Made by a program: the position numbers and the translations under genes
Source of the DNA: Eumeta japonica
Taxonomy: Eukaryota > Arthropoda > Insecta > Lepidoptera > Psychidae
Length of the DNA stretch: 64,000 nt
Direction of reading: 5' to 3'
Assembly (NCBI GenBank): GCA_005406025.1
Contig: BGZK01001324.1
Span: forward strand, 107,382 to 171,381
Part shown: in pieces, positions 1 to 11,042 of the stretch
Numbering within the stretch: the first letter of the stretch is position 1
Layout of the letters: each line of letters opens with the position of its first letter
Notes under the pieces: model-generated
What the model saw: the letters and a program-made list of their open reading frames with translations, nothing else
The model's database searches: none
Told to the model about the DNA's origin: nothing

Positions 1-752
1 GTTCCTCTCTCTCTACATCGAGATTTCTTTATATAGATTTTGTATCTTCGGTGTAATGTGCTAAAAATGAGATCGTATAGGGTAAAGAAATTTATTTAAA
101 TCTAGGCAGGTAGAGCCGCGGACAGAAGACGGCATTGGTATACTGCAGTTCCGCTCGCGTGGCATCGCGTGGCAAAGTCTGTCTAAACTCCACTTAATAT
201 TAATGTATTGTACTCGAAATAGGACTACATTGATTACAATTATTTCTTATAAAATGTGGTTTCAATTGCTATATTTCCGGCTATCGTCAGTAACCGGATA
301 AAATATGCACCCGTTTTAAAGTCTAATCACATGTTTTAAAAGCTTCAATAAAATCGGTCAAGTTGCTTTTGCGTTGTGCTCGAACAAACAGACCAAAATC
401 CACTAAATTGTAGATCCTAATTAATTTTTAAAAAACATTTTTTTATATACTGACACTGCGCCGTTACAGTTTTATAACCGCATATTATTACATTACGTTA
501 CGACGACTGCTGTGTAACGTTGGAGTTCATGCCAACAATTGCGGAAACCTGATATTTTTAATGAAGCTTTACTTTTCCCCCTTTATTATATAGTGTCGAA
601 ATTTTAATATGAACTATTAAATATTTTTTCATTCACCAAAGATATATTATTATATAATTATAACAATGCTTGTAGCGAAACTTCAATCATAATATAGGAG
701 TAAACCATGAATACCACTTAACAATGGTTAACGATACTCGACTGGCTTTGCC
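1..752. other. AT-rich stretch, no feature seen
   Basis: AT-rich DNA. A slightly GC-richer patch lies at about 110-180, but I see no coding frame, RNA gene or repeat structure I can support. Confidence 0.5.
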
Positions 753-799
753 GTGGGCATCTACTCAAATATCTACTTAGTTAAGTGTTTCTCCGGCAG

Positions 800-998
800 C
801 TTAGCGTCCAGGCGACGGGGCGCGGCTATCGAGTTAAGACCCCAAGATTCTAACAATTGGGAAAAAAGATTTGCCCTAGTCGACCCGACTGGAGTGTCTT
901 CGTTTGCGGACGCCGTGCGCGCCTTACTAATGCCGCTCACGAGTGAGGACGTTTACACGTCACGATCAGGCCTATACGATTTCAATGATGATTATTAA
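800..998 (+). CDS. Candidate terminal exon, unknown protein
   Basis: An open frame runs to a TAA at 996-998 and has no in-frame ATG near its left end, so an exon is a better reading than a complete gene. A pyrimidine-rich acceptor-like site ends in CAG at 797-799; a second AG lies at 803-804. The roughly 65 residues contain an Arg-rich start, the phrases RPQDSNNWEKRFALVDPTG and SFADAVRALLMPLTSEDVY, and an acidic C-terminus ending DFNDDY. The block is clearly GC-richer than its AT-rich flanks and uses many C- or G-ending codons, as real exons in AT-rich insect genomes do. I do not recognise the family and see no domain motif. A mariner starts two bases past the stop, so a 3' UTR would be interrupted by it. 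The alternative is a chance open frame in a GC-rich patch. Confidence 0.33.
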
Positions 999-1172
999 TA
1001 CGAGGGCTGCTATATATGTATCCGGAACTCGCCACGTACAGAACGATATTTAAAAAGTAATTACAACATTTAAAAACGAAACTCTTTAGCTGTAAAGTAC
1101 AGTTTGTGTGATGTAACTCTCAATTTTTTTTCTATCATGGCGTCATTTTGAAAATTGCGTGTTTTTATCACG

Positions 1173-2227
1173 ATGGATTTAGCTCGTGAAAATTTTCGTG
1201 CGATGATTTATTACGATTTTAGGCGTGGGCTAATTCAAAAACAGTGCATCGATTAACTCACTTAGACTTTTAGGGATGAAGCACCATCGAAAACCCCTGT
1301 GTGTCACTAGTTTAGTGAGTTTAATCGTCGGCGGTCTATGATCATGGGCAAATTTAAAGGTCAACCTAAATCAGTTGTTGTACCACAAAATATCGATGCT
1401 GTGCGGGAACTAATAATGCAAGATCGTCATGTTACATATCACGAGATAAAGGCGTCTCTGGGCACAAGTCTGACGAAAATATATAAGATACTACACGAAA
1501 TTAGGCTGTAAGAAAAAAGGTTAGCACTGGTTTTCGTACAATTTGAGCATTGATTAAAAACAGGCTCTTGTTGATTTGTGCAAAAAAAGATAAAAAAATA
1601 TAATCATAGTGCGTCAAAAGCTGTTTATAATATCTACGCAGTTTATAAATCTGGGATCTATGCGTGTGGGCCCGAAATTAAACAGCAATCGAGGGTGTAG
1701 GTGTTCCATAATGAGCCAAACCCAACAGAAGTTATTCGTGCCAATAGCACTTTGAAGCAAATTGTTGCCTGTTTTTTTTATCTATAAATGGACATGTGTA
1801 ACCATATGTCCATTTATAGAGTCGACTAGAGAATCGTAAAACAGTTAATTCGGAGCGGTACCTACACGACCATTTATTTGCAGAAGTCTTTGAAAAAATA
1901 ATAAAGAACAACCGACAACGCAGAATAATTCTTCATTATAACAATGCTAGCTGTCAGACGTCGGCGGAAGTAATTTGGTTTTTGGAAGGTCAAAAAATGA
2001 AATTGCCGGGTCATCCACCGTACAGCCCCGATTTGGCACCCAGCGATTTTTATTTATCCCCAAGCATGAAGAATGAATTACGTGGTCAATGTTTTCGAGC
2101 CGCGAAGCGGCCGTTGATGTATTCAAAATGCACGTTTTGGAAATACCTCAATCAGAATGGAAAGAGTGCTCTAAAAATTGGTTTGAGCGTATGCAAAGTG
2201 CATCGGTCATCATGGCGAATATTTTAA
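1173..2227 (+). pseudogene. Mariner transposase pseudogene
   Basis: Remnant of a mariner DDD transposase, the nuclear enzyme that cuts and pastes the element at TA sites. It starts at an ATG in the block reading MDLARENFRAMIYYDF. The DNA-binding half survives as PQNIDAVRELIMQDRHVTY and HEIKASLG (about 1380-1460). The block around the first catalytic Asp is frameshifted and scrambled (1640-1750). The second catalytic motif, normally HHDNA, reads HYNNA near 1935-1950, so the Asp is lost. The third, GHPPYSPDLAPSDF (about 2007-2048), keeps its Asp. The last intact frame, 1982-2227, covers the C-terminal part. Several stops and frameshifts are present and the gene is dead. Confidence 0.88.
1781..1820. 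repeat. Perfect 15-bp hairpin inside mariner
   Basis: Arms 1781-1795 and 1806-1820 are exact reverse complements with a 10-nt loop (1796-1805). The sister mariner at 55.8 kb has only the first arm here, so the second arm is a new inverted copy made in place. Confidence 0.93.
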
Positions 2228-2300
2228 AAAAGCAATAAACCCATATTAAATGATAGACGATTGTTTCTTTTTGATATTCCGTTCACATAAATAACAGCCG

Positions 2301-2809
2301 TTATCTTTTTAAGATAAAAAGAATTGCGTATTGCGTTAATACATTTATATTAAGTTATGATAAGCCCGTCGTTGAGGCGCACGATATTTTTAATTTAGAT
2401 TGAGAGGCTTGTATCTTGAATCCATCACTTCGGTTTAGTGCGGACCGGGGATGGATATTAACTGTTGCAACTTTCATCACAAATTGTCACACATCGTCGT
2501 AAATCACGTTGTAACAATGTCATAATAACGCCCCAACCTGATCTTCGAAATACAGATCGTGTAGGATTCAGTATCTCGGTGATGGTCTATGGCTGCTGGT
2601 AGAGGGGCTTTTGTCATCCTTTTACGTATTGCCTATTGCACGACTACTTGTTGCATTAGGTTGTTGAGAGCGCATTTGTTGGTGGTTTTAATTCTATTGA
2701 CGCTTTAGCAAATGAGAATGTCTTCATTTTCCTGAGAAAGTGCCGATCTGGTATGCAATATACGTAGAATTAACAATGTAACTATTTAGCGGACTAAGAT
2801 AAACAAACT
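2301..2809. other. Unassigned, mixed composition
   Basis: Moderately GC-rich sequence (for example 2390-2640) between the mariner and the next repeat. No frame or structure I can name; it may be part of the old repeat that follows. Confidence 0.4.
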
Positions 2810-2814
2810 ATTAA

Positions 2815-2960
2815 CACCTGCTTAGGTGTTGGATGTCTGCCTACCCTCTCGAATCAATATTCAATTCGTTGGATAGGGATTCGTAGTGGAAGAACAGATA
2901 CGTTAATCAGCGATGACTTGCAAAGCACGTTGACGCATGTTGAAGGCGATAATGGATTTC
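2815..2960 (+). repeat. Dispersed repeat, pair member 1
   Basis: About 75 bp (2824-2905) matches, inverted, 40492-40575. The shared core includes AATCAATATTCAATTCG TTGGATA and ATTCGTAGTGGAAGAACA. Only this copy continues with a longer right side. I recognise the type as interspersed in Lepidoptera but cannot name the family. Confidence 0.7.
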
Positions 2961-5930
2961 TCAGAATTAACACTTCACACAGTAGAATATAGCAAAAAGG
3001 ACTTTTAACAATTATGATCAATAAAAGAATCTTCCAGAATCCTTTCATTTCAGATCGAGAAGCTTAAACTTAAGCTTTCCACTCTATCTCAGGGTAGGGC
3101 GTAGACTGCTGACGACAATCAATTGTCACCAGCGCGACCATAACAGTCACCACTGTTAAAAATATTGAACATTGTTTACGTTATCACATATGTAAAATAT
3201 ACAATTACGTATTACGAAAATAAACTGGAGTAGAATTCGTAACAAGAGTTATTTATTTCCCAAAGTTACGTTCAATATATAGCGAGCACTAGTTGTACAA
3301 AATTTGGAAAGCCTTACATCAAAGTACATTATTTATTGAAAAACCGATCATTTTTTTAAAAATGCGTTAAGAAACAAATTTTATTTGCACCACAAAACTG
3401 ATGGATCAATTATTAACAGTAATATTAACACCTTGTGAAAGTTTTTGAGCACGAAACACACACTTTACGTTTGTCAACATTTGTCTATTTGTCCATCCCT
3501 GTAGATTATTTTTAACACGTCATATATCGAAACACAGTACCTAAAATAAGTTAATCGCCTTTATTAACACACGTGATTCTACATCGAAATGATAATGGTC
3601 CGAGGTAATTTTTATTTTTAAGAAAAAAATAAATTTAAACCGAAATGTGTAAATATCCCCTTTTGCCACTCGGAGCTCTGGTTTTACCGTCGGCGAAGTC
3701 CTCGCCCGCCGCAAGCTCTACTCCACCATTTACAGAGCTTTCTTTAGAACAGATTATGTAGTTAGTCGTGCTTTGATTGTCTTTATACGGCACGTAAGTT
3801 GTTTGTTTAGTATTACGTTAGAGATTTTCTATAGTTTGTCATTTATGTAGGCGATTTATTTACACTCACTTATTAATATAAGCGAATAAGTACTTTTGTA
3901 CATTGTTTGTATAAAAACATTTTTCATATTGCACCAACAATAATCTTACCAGTACAGGGTCCATAAATAATATTATATTATTTTAAGTGACGCAATGCAT
4001 TTTTCTTTACTTTATTTGTAACAGCAGGTACATCGCAATTCGAAATGAAAACTTGCCAATACGATAGAGTGCAAAATTTTGAATAAGGCATAAAACATCA
4101 CAAATTGAACATGAATCATTAATATTTTTCAATTCGTTGGTAACGAATCATAAAAAATCTAATTAAATAAAATCACTTTGAAAAGTTTAATTAAGTTAAC
4201 AAAAATGATGTGTTCTTATCACGATAATAAAATTACTCAAGAAGCGCTATCATAGTGCTAAACATTGTAAGTTTTACATATTCATATAGATTTTTCTAAT
4301 TTTCTTAAAGGAAGTACAACACAATGAACATGTGTTAATGAAAATCCGTGTACTTAATAAATCGATATACGTTTTAAATGTTATAGTTCCTCACCAAAGA
4401 TTATATAAGATTGAAAAATACAAAATTTGACACTTATGCCAAATATCATGTAACTAAAATATTACCATTAATGTGTAAATCTATATTTATGTAACAATGA
4501 TGTCTGCAGGCATCGGTATGATCATTATCTTTTAATTTCGTATATGAACAAAAATAGACTTCAAGTTTTTGCTCGTTGGTTCTGTACCTTTTTATATTTC
4601 TGAACTAGTGTCAAATAAACGAATTTTTTTTTTCTATTCAAATAGAGAATTTTGTGTTTGTTTGTTTTTTTTGCGTTTGTTGGCATACACAAATCTTTTC
4701 AAAGGCAGAAATAATTTAGTTTGGTTATCAGTGATGTATTTCGATGATCTGGTATTTGGTTTATTTATTTTATCTAAATTGGCTTAGAAAAAAAAAATGA
4801 CAATTTATAAGTGGATCTTCGCATGCACTCGACACCACACAAGTAGGAACAGAATTATGACTACACTATTGTGGTAGCTCTACTCCCGGCTTTGTTTACG
4901 TTTGAAGGCTTTGTAGTGGTAATCTGTCTTTTTATATAAACTTCAGTTTATATTATAAAATATAACTATTATTATAACCTATTGAACCAATTAAATAATG
5001 CGGCGGGGATGAAGTGAGGACGGGAACAGGAGTGAGAGTTGTCGGAGGAAGTCCTGAAAGAATGTTTCTTATTTCCATGAAGGCAAAGCCGCAGCGGGAA
5101 GCAAATGAAAGTGGTTTATGACTTTCTGTAGTTTATGGTTAAATAAAACAATTGTAGGAGCGACTAATAAATTGACAAAATTTCCTTTAAATTCAGTCTA
5201 CATATATTTTTGTCTATACTTATAACCATGTTAAAGGATGTTTAAAAAAATAAATATACAATTTATTCATTTACAATTGCCTATTTTCTTCGCCTCTTCG
5301 GTCACTTTCTCAAGCGTACAATCCCATTAGGTTAACTAAAAGAAGAGAAAAAATCTTCTTTATGAATGTTTACGTAAGGAGCACCAAAATGGACGCCCAC
5401 CGCAGCGATATTCTGGGCGTTACTTAATACATTATTTTATAGCCTTAACAAATTATTTTACGTAGACTTCAAAACAATTTATATTAGATTTAACATTTTA
5501 ACAATATCACCATATCGAATGCAAAGTCAAAAACGACCTATACAACGGAGAAGAGCATAACTAATTATCACGTTACTTTATAAAGTACCTATCCTTTATT
5601 TGCATTGCGCAAACCCCAGTTGCATTGCCCAGTCGTCAATGACGTAAGCAACCTTAATAAATTTGCTAGACACAATAGTGTACTTGTGACGAGCGCACAA
5701 GCCGCAATGTGATCGTAATTGGTAGATAAACGTTTCATCCTTGATAAACGAATCAACCTTTTTATTGATTAGAATAAAAAAGAACCAGCCAAGTGCAAGT
5801 CGAACTAGTACACTAAAGGTATGACCGTACAATATTTAACACTATATACTTGAATAAATAAATAATGAAAAACAAGAAGATAATAAAGTCAAGCAATAAA
5901 ACGTCGAAAAGAAAATACGATTCTTGTATG
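2961..5930. other. Long AT-rich stretch, nothing named
   Basis: No credible gene. Small GC-richer spots lie at 3665-3740 and 4985-5110, with no motif I can defend. The open frames here are short, hydrophobic or Phe/Leu/Ile-rich, as expected by chance in AT-rich DNA. Confidence 0.5.
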
Positions 5931-5934
5931 AGGG

Positions 5935-6180
5935 CTCACTTTTAAGTTTGAATTTAATTTTATTTTTATTATCTGTTCTTATAATGACAATAGAAATACA
6001 CACTATTTGAAAATCTCAACTGCCCACTTGTTACGGTTCATTAGATACAGCCCGTTGCCAGACAGACAGACAAACATACGGACAGAAGGACGGGCAGGGG
6101 GACAGACAGAGGGACAGCGAGACTTAATAATACATTCCCTTTGATACCCTTACTGTATGTAACCAAAAAATTAACATTAC
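5935..6180 (+). repeat. Old interspersed repeat with CAGA-rich core
   Basis: The block holds TTTGAAAATCTCAACTGC, then GGTTCATTAGATACAGCC, then a GACAGACAGAC-type run (6055-6120), then CGAGACTTAATAATA. I recall this order from a widespread lepidopteran interspersed repeat. Its ends are not defined here. Confidence 0.5.
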
Positions 6181-7560
6181 ATGAAGTAAGGCCCTTTATC
6201 GAATTTTGAACAATCGAATTACATAATAGAATTTCGTGATTTCATTATTTGAAGTTTTATTATAATAAATGTGTACAATTTAGTGTATATATATATATAT
6301 AGTCCATGTAACTAAGATTTAAATTGTTAATTAAGCATTTTTAGGTAAGTTATACTCATAGGAGTAGGCTGTGGTTTTTACGATATTAGTTGATCTAACT
6401 GTTTTAGTGAAGGACGTTGATTGTGTATTTTTGCAAAATACAACAACAGAGTTGTAAAAGAGGAGATCTCCCTTTTGACTCAATATTTAACGTTTCGTGT
6501 TCATGTTTATAGATTTTATGTTTTCTTATTCTGTTTTAACTGGAACCGACTCCTAAAACAATTAAGCAGGCGTTTTTGGACACTTTTTAAACCATTTTAT
6601 TTAAATAGGTGTTAGAAGGTGGTTTTATTTGATTTTTTAAAATATCCTATTTAAATTTTTTAGTTCTCGAGTAATTATAACTTTATAATCAATTTAGCTA
6701 CTTTGCATATGAATTAAGTCATGCTCAATAAAATTGGCCAGGCATCTCCTTTACTTTTGTACAGAGCAAGTTGAAAAGCAGTTTCGATCCCAATTTATCC
6801 GGTAATTATTCCAAGGTCTTTACATTTTTACTTGGAATGGACTCCATTCCATTTTTACATTTATACTTGGAATGGACTCCATTCCAAGAATAAATGGAGT
6901 CTACCAAATTATACTAATTATACAAACTATATAAATTATACTTATACTTTTTAATATAAAAGTTCTACATTTCATAAACATCACATTTTCATAGTGTGTT
7001 GAGCTTTTTTTTTAGTCATTCAAGTTATCTACATATTTTTTTTAAGTTTCTTTTACATCTATAGACTCGTAGTCCATATCTTTCTTTGATCGAAGTCTTT
7101 AATTTTTGTACATTGCTGTTTAACACTTAATAAGAGCATTATTCGCTCAACCTATATATAATATCTAAGGGTTTCCCTCGATTTCAAAATTATCGCTGAA
7201 TATACATAAAAAGTACACACAGACGAACATAGAACCTCCTCCTTTTTTTGAAGTCGGTTAAAAAACCAGGGGCTTTCCTTTTTGATCGAGAATCTTGTAC
7301 TTGAAGCTGTACACGTTAATCCAGCGCGTGTTGGTGGCATCGACGCAGTGATATCATCGTGTTCTCTAAAGCAAGGAGCATTATTTCCTTATTGTGACAT
7401 GATTTACATTAAATTCTCGGTCATCTGTTCATTAGTCTATGGTGACCAGTGGACTGCCACTGTGCCATGGCTAGTTATATGATGCTAATACTGATAGTAT
7501 GTCTATGATGTATGGCATCAAGTTTTTTTCACAGTAGTAAAATCTACGCTAAAATATATC
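6181..7560. other. AT-rich stretch
   Basis: No gene seen. It contains the small direct and palindromic repeat at 6821-6890. A frame on the minus strand near 7152-7340 and its plus-strand shadow show no family signal. Confidence 0.45.
6821..6890. repeat. Tandem pair of 31-bp palindromic units
   Basis: 6821-6851 and 6856-6886 differ at one base, with a period of 35. Each holds the inverted repeat CTTGGAATGG / CCATTCCAAG around ACT (complete in the second copy). Confidence 0.9.
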
Positions 7561-7564
7561 CGAA

Positions 7565-7780
7565 AACGACGAAGCTCTCGGCCTTTGTGAATTTTTCAAG
7601 TCGCTTCCACCACCTTTAACCCCTCATTATACTTCGAAATCTGCGGAAAGGCGAGCGAACGCGCCAAATTCCTAATTTCCGTACCTCCAATTCAGAAAGG
7701 GAGGGAAAACACCGCGTCCAACGCGGGGGAAGAGGACGGAGCATGCTCGATTATTCAGAATGAAAATGTGACGGTCGACC
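7565..7780. promoter_or_regulatory. GC-rich island
   Basis: A sharply GC-richer block with several CpGs in AT-rich DNA. It includes ACCTTTAACCCCTCATTA, CGAACGCGCC and a stretch rich in GGGAGGG/GGGGGAAGAGG. There is no long credible frame. I infer a conserved noncoding element or small exon; composition is the only evidence. Confidence 0.25.
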
Positions 7781-8589
7781 GCCACTTACATATTTTTGAG
7801 CATCAAAAGAATTCGCGGCATCAAAATAATTTCCAATTGCAAATACGCTTTTCCACGAAAGCCTTTTGTACAATCAATATTCGACGGCAGCCGAAGGACG
7901 CGCTTGAATTCGTAATAAATCGCTAAGAATTTCAAATTGAGTCTGAATATCTGAACGAGAGATAAGAATTATGATTTAATATTTTCATAGCATTAACATC
8001 GTGTATCTTGCCCATTCAATGTATATATGTCAAATCTGTCAATCGGTTTCGTTACTATTTATTTATAATCTACTTCTATATTTATGAATTTAATACATTT
8101 TCTTGGCAATCTTCAGTGTTACAAAAAATATGTAAAAAATGAAATTTCAATTTGTACTAACAAAATTTAAGATGACGCTATCTATTGAAAAAAAAGGAAA
8201 ACAATGCTAATGTCTTCTCATATTCCATACATTGTTGTTTAAATACAATTAGAGGTCACGATACAAATAATCGTACTTTATTTTGAAAGTGCCATCTATC
8301 CACAATACTTTGTACTGTTGTGTAATACCAAAAGAATCAGGTTGGCTAATTTAGTAGTGTATAAATAAGACGTCAGATGGCGTGTTTAAAAGAATTTATT
8401 TTAATAAACTACTTTTTAAAATATTTTGACGTAAATAAATAAATTTCAATTCATACTATACAAAATTGTCGATGATTTGAATTAATTCCTTTCGAACTGT
8501 TATAAGACCTGTTGTAATTTTTTTTCTCTATTTAAGTATCGAAAACTTAATGGTATAAAATTAATGGGTATATAAAATTAATATTAAAA
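7781..8589. other. AT-rich stretch
   Basis: No feature seen apart from short A and T runs. Confidence 0.45.
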
Positions 8590-9350
8590 AACTAGCCAAG
8601 AACATGTCGAACCACGTTCAATGCAGGTTCTGAAGCCGTTACTGCAAAGAAATGTACTACAGATGAAAAAATTGTTACACTTTTTTCCATGTTTCCCGCA
8701 CATATTAAATACAAGCACTTAGTCGCCTATAACTAAAGAAATAAGTAGGTATGTTGACTATCACTCTCAAACTAGTTGTACACTATGAAGCACCAGCAAA
8801 AGAGCATGTCTTCATAATACTTAGTACATTTGTAGAGAAGCGCGGGTTTTCGGTAATAACTCTAAAGCTATACATCCGACCATACTCAAACAATTTTAAT
8901 TAAAAATATTCATTAAGCGGTACCTTCATAAATTATTTCATATTTTTTGGAAATACGGTTTAGAAAATAGAGGGGGATCACAATTTATGCTACTTTCGGA
9001 GCGATTATTTCCGAAAATATTCAATTATTCTAAAAAATTGCTGAGAAGGCTTTAAGTAAATTAAAAAGAACTGTCGACATATGTGGTAAATGTTGATTTT
9101 TTTTAGCAAAAAAATTTATTTTTCAATTTCTGTTACATGTGTGGAATGCCCCCCTAGAAATATTTATTTTTGTTATTCAACTAAAAAACTAAGTAGCGGG
9201 TTATACAATAGATTTATACTCTAAATTTCATCATTATACATTTTGTAATTTTTTAGTAAAATGCTTGTGACATACGAACGGACGGATGGACAGACATGAC
9301 GAAACAATAAGGGTTCCATTTTTGTTATTTTGGCTCGGCACCTAAAAATC
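8590..9350 (+). repeat. Interspersed repeat family R1, copy 1
   Basis: Matches in inverted orientation to 11043-11828 over nearly its full length. Shared landmarks in order are GAGCATGTC/GAACATGTCG, TTACTGC..GAAATG, TTTTTTCCATGTTT, AGTCGCCTATAA, AGTAGGTATGT, GAAATATTTATTTTTGTTATT, ATGCTTGTGACAT, CGGACGGATGGACAGACATGA and GGGTTCC..GGCTCGGCACC. The last pair forms a terminal hairpin. I recall this as a common lepidopteran repeat, possibly non-autonomous, and see no coding. Confidence 0.85.
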
Positions 9351-9484
9351 AAAGTGTAATGGGACACCCGGCCGGAACGAGATTCCTTTCATCATATCAT
9401 TAAGGTACAATGAAATACATTAACAACGTTTGAAAGTAATTAAAATAAGTATACAAAAAGAAAAGAAATGAAGAAATGGTAATA

Positions 9485-9640
9485 AAATTGAAATTATTAT
9501 TCAAATTCAAATTCAAATTCAAAATTACTTTATTTCATAGGTTACAAAATAACACTTGAAATATGTCATCATTTTTTGTGAATTTACACTTTAGGTTTTG
9601 AGAATTCTAAAAATATAATCGTTACAAAGAAAAACAAACA
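9485..9640 (-). repeat. Retrotransposon-type 3' tail ending in (TTTGAA)n
   Basis: On the minus strand it reads from just after the 5S-like block through ATGAAATAAAGTAATTTTG into four units of TTTGAA. A short conserved stretch plus a hexanucleotide tail is typical of the 3' ends of insect non-LTR retrotransposons and the SINEs that borrow them. Confidence 0.6.
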
Positions 9641-9644
9641 AAAA

Positions 9645-9791
9645 GTCAACATCAGGCGGTATTTCTAGGCGGTCACCCATCCAAGTGTATACCGACGCTG
9701 CTTAACTTCGGTGATCAGACTAGAATCGGTGTATTCAGTGTGATATGGATCGTAGATTAGTGTGAATATACTATAAAGCATGGACGTTGGC
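9645..9791 (-). pseudogene. 5S rRNA-derived pseudogene or SINE head
   Basis: Read on the minus strand it covers 5S rRNA end to end: GCCAACGTCCAT at the 5' end, CTGAATACACCG, CTGATCACCGAAGTTAAGC AGCGTCGG, CTTGGATGGGTGACCGCC and a 3' end ATACCGCCTGATGTTGAC, followed by a T5 stretch like the normal Pol III stop. The A-box region and C-box are nearly intact. Two lesions break it. About 31-35 extra bases, flanked by a repeated CCAT, lie between the first 12 bases and the rest, and a few bases are missing around the GGGCGCGG segment. It cannot fold as functional 5S rRNA. On the minus strand it is followed at once by a retrotransposon-like tail, so it could be a 5S-headed SINE or a 5S copy mobilised by a LINE. 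Confidence 0.85.
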
Positions 9792-10160
9792 ATCATCAGA
9801 CGTAAAAGACACGATGACGAGGAGCTTTTAAAAGCTAACTCATTTGCGTTATATACTCGTTCGATTTCGATGGTTCGAAGATCGGTGAAGTCGAGAGCAG
9901 AATCATGACCAGAATAGACAAAGGGATAGTGATCGGGGTAATGACTGAGAGCGCGATAAGTCGATACACAAGATGAAGACATTCATTCTATGTCCACGGA
10001 CGGAGAAGCGAGCGGAATCTAGTCTGTCTATTTATAATCTGTTCATTGAGATCATTCCAATGAGCCCATACACAATACATCTGCTGTAAGTCAGAGGGAG
10101 AGTTGGATATCCTGCTAATTCCAGATGACGGGAAGATGATTATTCATTAATTTCATATCC
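9792..10160 (-). other. Coding-like and TATA-like stretch upstream of the 5S block
   Basis: On the minus strand a TATAAATAG lies near 10026-10034 and an ATG opens at 9980-9982. About 65 codons (Ser-rich start, then HYPDHYPFVYSGHDSALDF) run on into the 5S block. Codon use is even and GC is above background. The frame continues through the 5S sequence, which is not expected of a real protein. I do not recognise it. It may be part of the mobile unit's upstream sequence. Confidence 0.2.
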
Positions 10161-10164
10161 AGCT

Positions 10165-10395
10165 TATCCATTCATTAATTAATAAAAAAGTGATAATTTT
10201 CAAACGGCTCAACAGATTATTGTGAATTATAGCTAAGCATACTCTCGAACAAATTATCTTTCAGATGAAATGTACTAAATCGAAATCGGTTCAGCCGTTT
10301 GGAGGCTACGATGCCATAGACAGACTCATAAATACACAGGCATATAACTCGAACTTCTAACACACGTGTGTTTGCGTCAGGGGTTAAAAAATGAT
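10165..10395 (+). repeat. Interspersed repeat with CGGCTCAAC / CGGTTCAGCCG
   Basis: Order: AATAAAAAAGTGATAATTTT, CAAACGGCTCAACAGATT, TAGCTAAGCATACTC, AAATCGAAATCGGTTCAGCC, GTTTGGAGGCTACGATGCC, AGACAGACTCATAAATACAC, then TTTGCGTCAGGGGTTAAAAA. I recall this arrangement from a very common insect, especially lepidopteran, repeat. Confidence 0.65.
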
Positions 10396-11042
10396 TTCAG
10401 ACATGTCACAATAACTGACAGATTATAAGTGGATCAGAAGAGGCATTGAACAACATTGAAAATGTACAAAGTATATGTTTATTCATTTATTGTTTAAGAT
10501 CTATACTTTGAATCGAATTTTAATTGCAAAAAAGCTGTCTTTCTTTTAATAAAATTTAATTATGAAACTATTATAATAATACTACAACATCTCCTTCAGG
10601 CACTGTTATTCAATTTCTAATTTAGGAAAGCAATATTTTAAATTACTTAGTAATTATATTTTATTATAAATTACTATTTATATATTTTGATAAATTAATA
10701 TTAATTTTGAGGTATTTCGCAACTTTCTCACTGTGAAACAAAGCCATATTTGCTCATATCTGAATGAAAAAATAATCAGGAATAAATTAACTAGAGTATT
10801 TTGGGTTCTTTATTTAAATTTCATTTAAGGAAGACATTAGAATTGTCTATATTCTATTTGGAAAAAATGTATGAGACTATTTATCAAAATTCTATTAACT
10901 CTTCTGCCCTTATAATAAAAAGTGCTGCATCCACATCATTCCTAATACGGAGATAATTACACATTTCTATTATGAAAGTGTAGAAAAAAGTAGACGCCGC
11001 AAAAATTGTTAAAATTTTAGAGGCGTCTGATCAGATGCGGCA
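10396..11042. other. AT-rich stretch
   Basis: No feature seen between the two repeats. Confidence 0.5.

Larger units (their letters stand above)
1001..2300 (+). mobile_element. Degenerate mariner element, copy 1
   Basis: A 1.3-kb element, the usual mariner length. The left terminal repeat begins CGAGGGCTGC after a TA at 999-1000. The right end, near 2300, is a decayed inverted form of the left (ataaataacagccg mirrors the left start). Between them lies a broken transposase. The same element recurs, 3'-truncated, at 55028-55990, where the left end is again preceded by TA. Both copies are inactive. The foldback at 1781-1820 is specific to this copy. Confidence 0.9.

Noticed and set aside
9665..9982. 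105-codon minus-strand frame with an upstream TATAAATA
   Set aside because: Its last third is 5S rRNA-derived sequence read as protein, so it is unlikely to be a gene; the TATA-like word is noted only as weak evidence.
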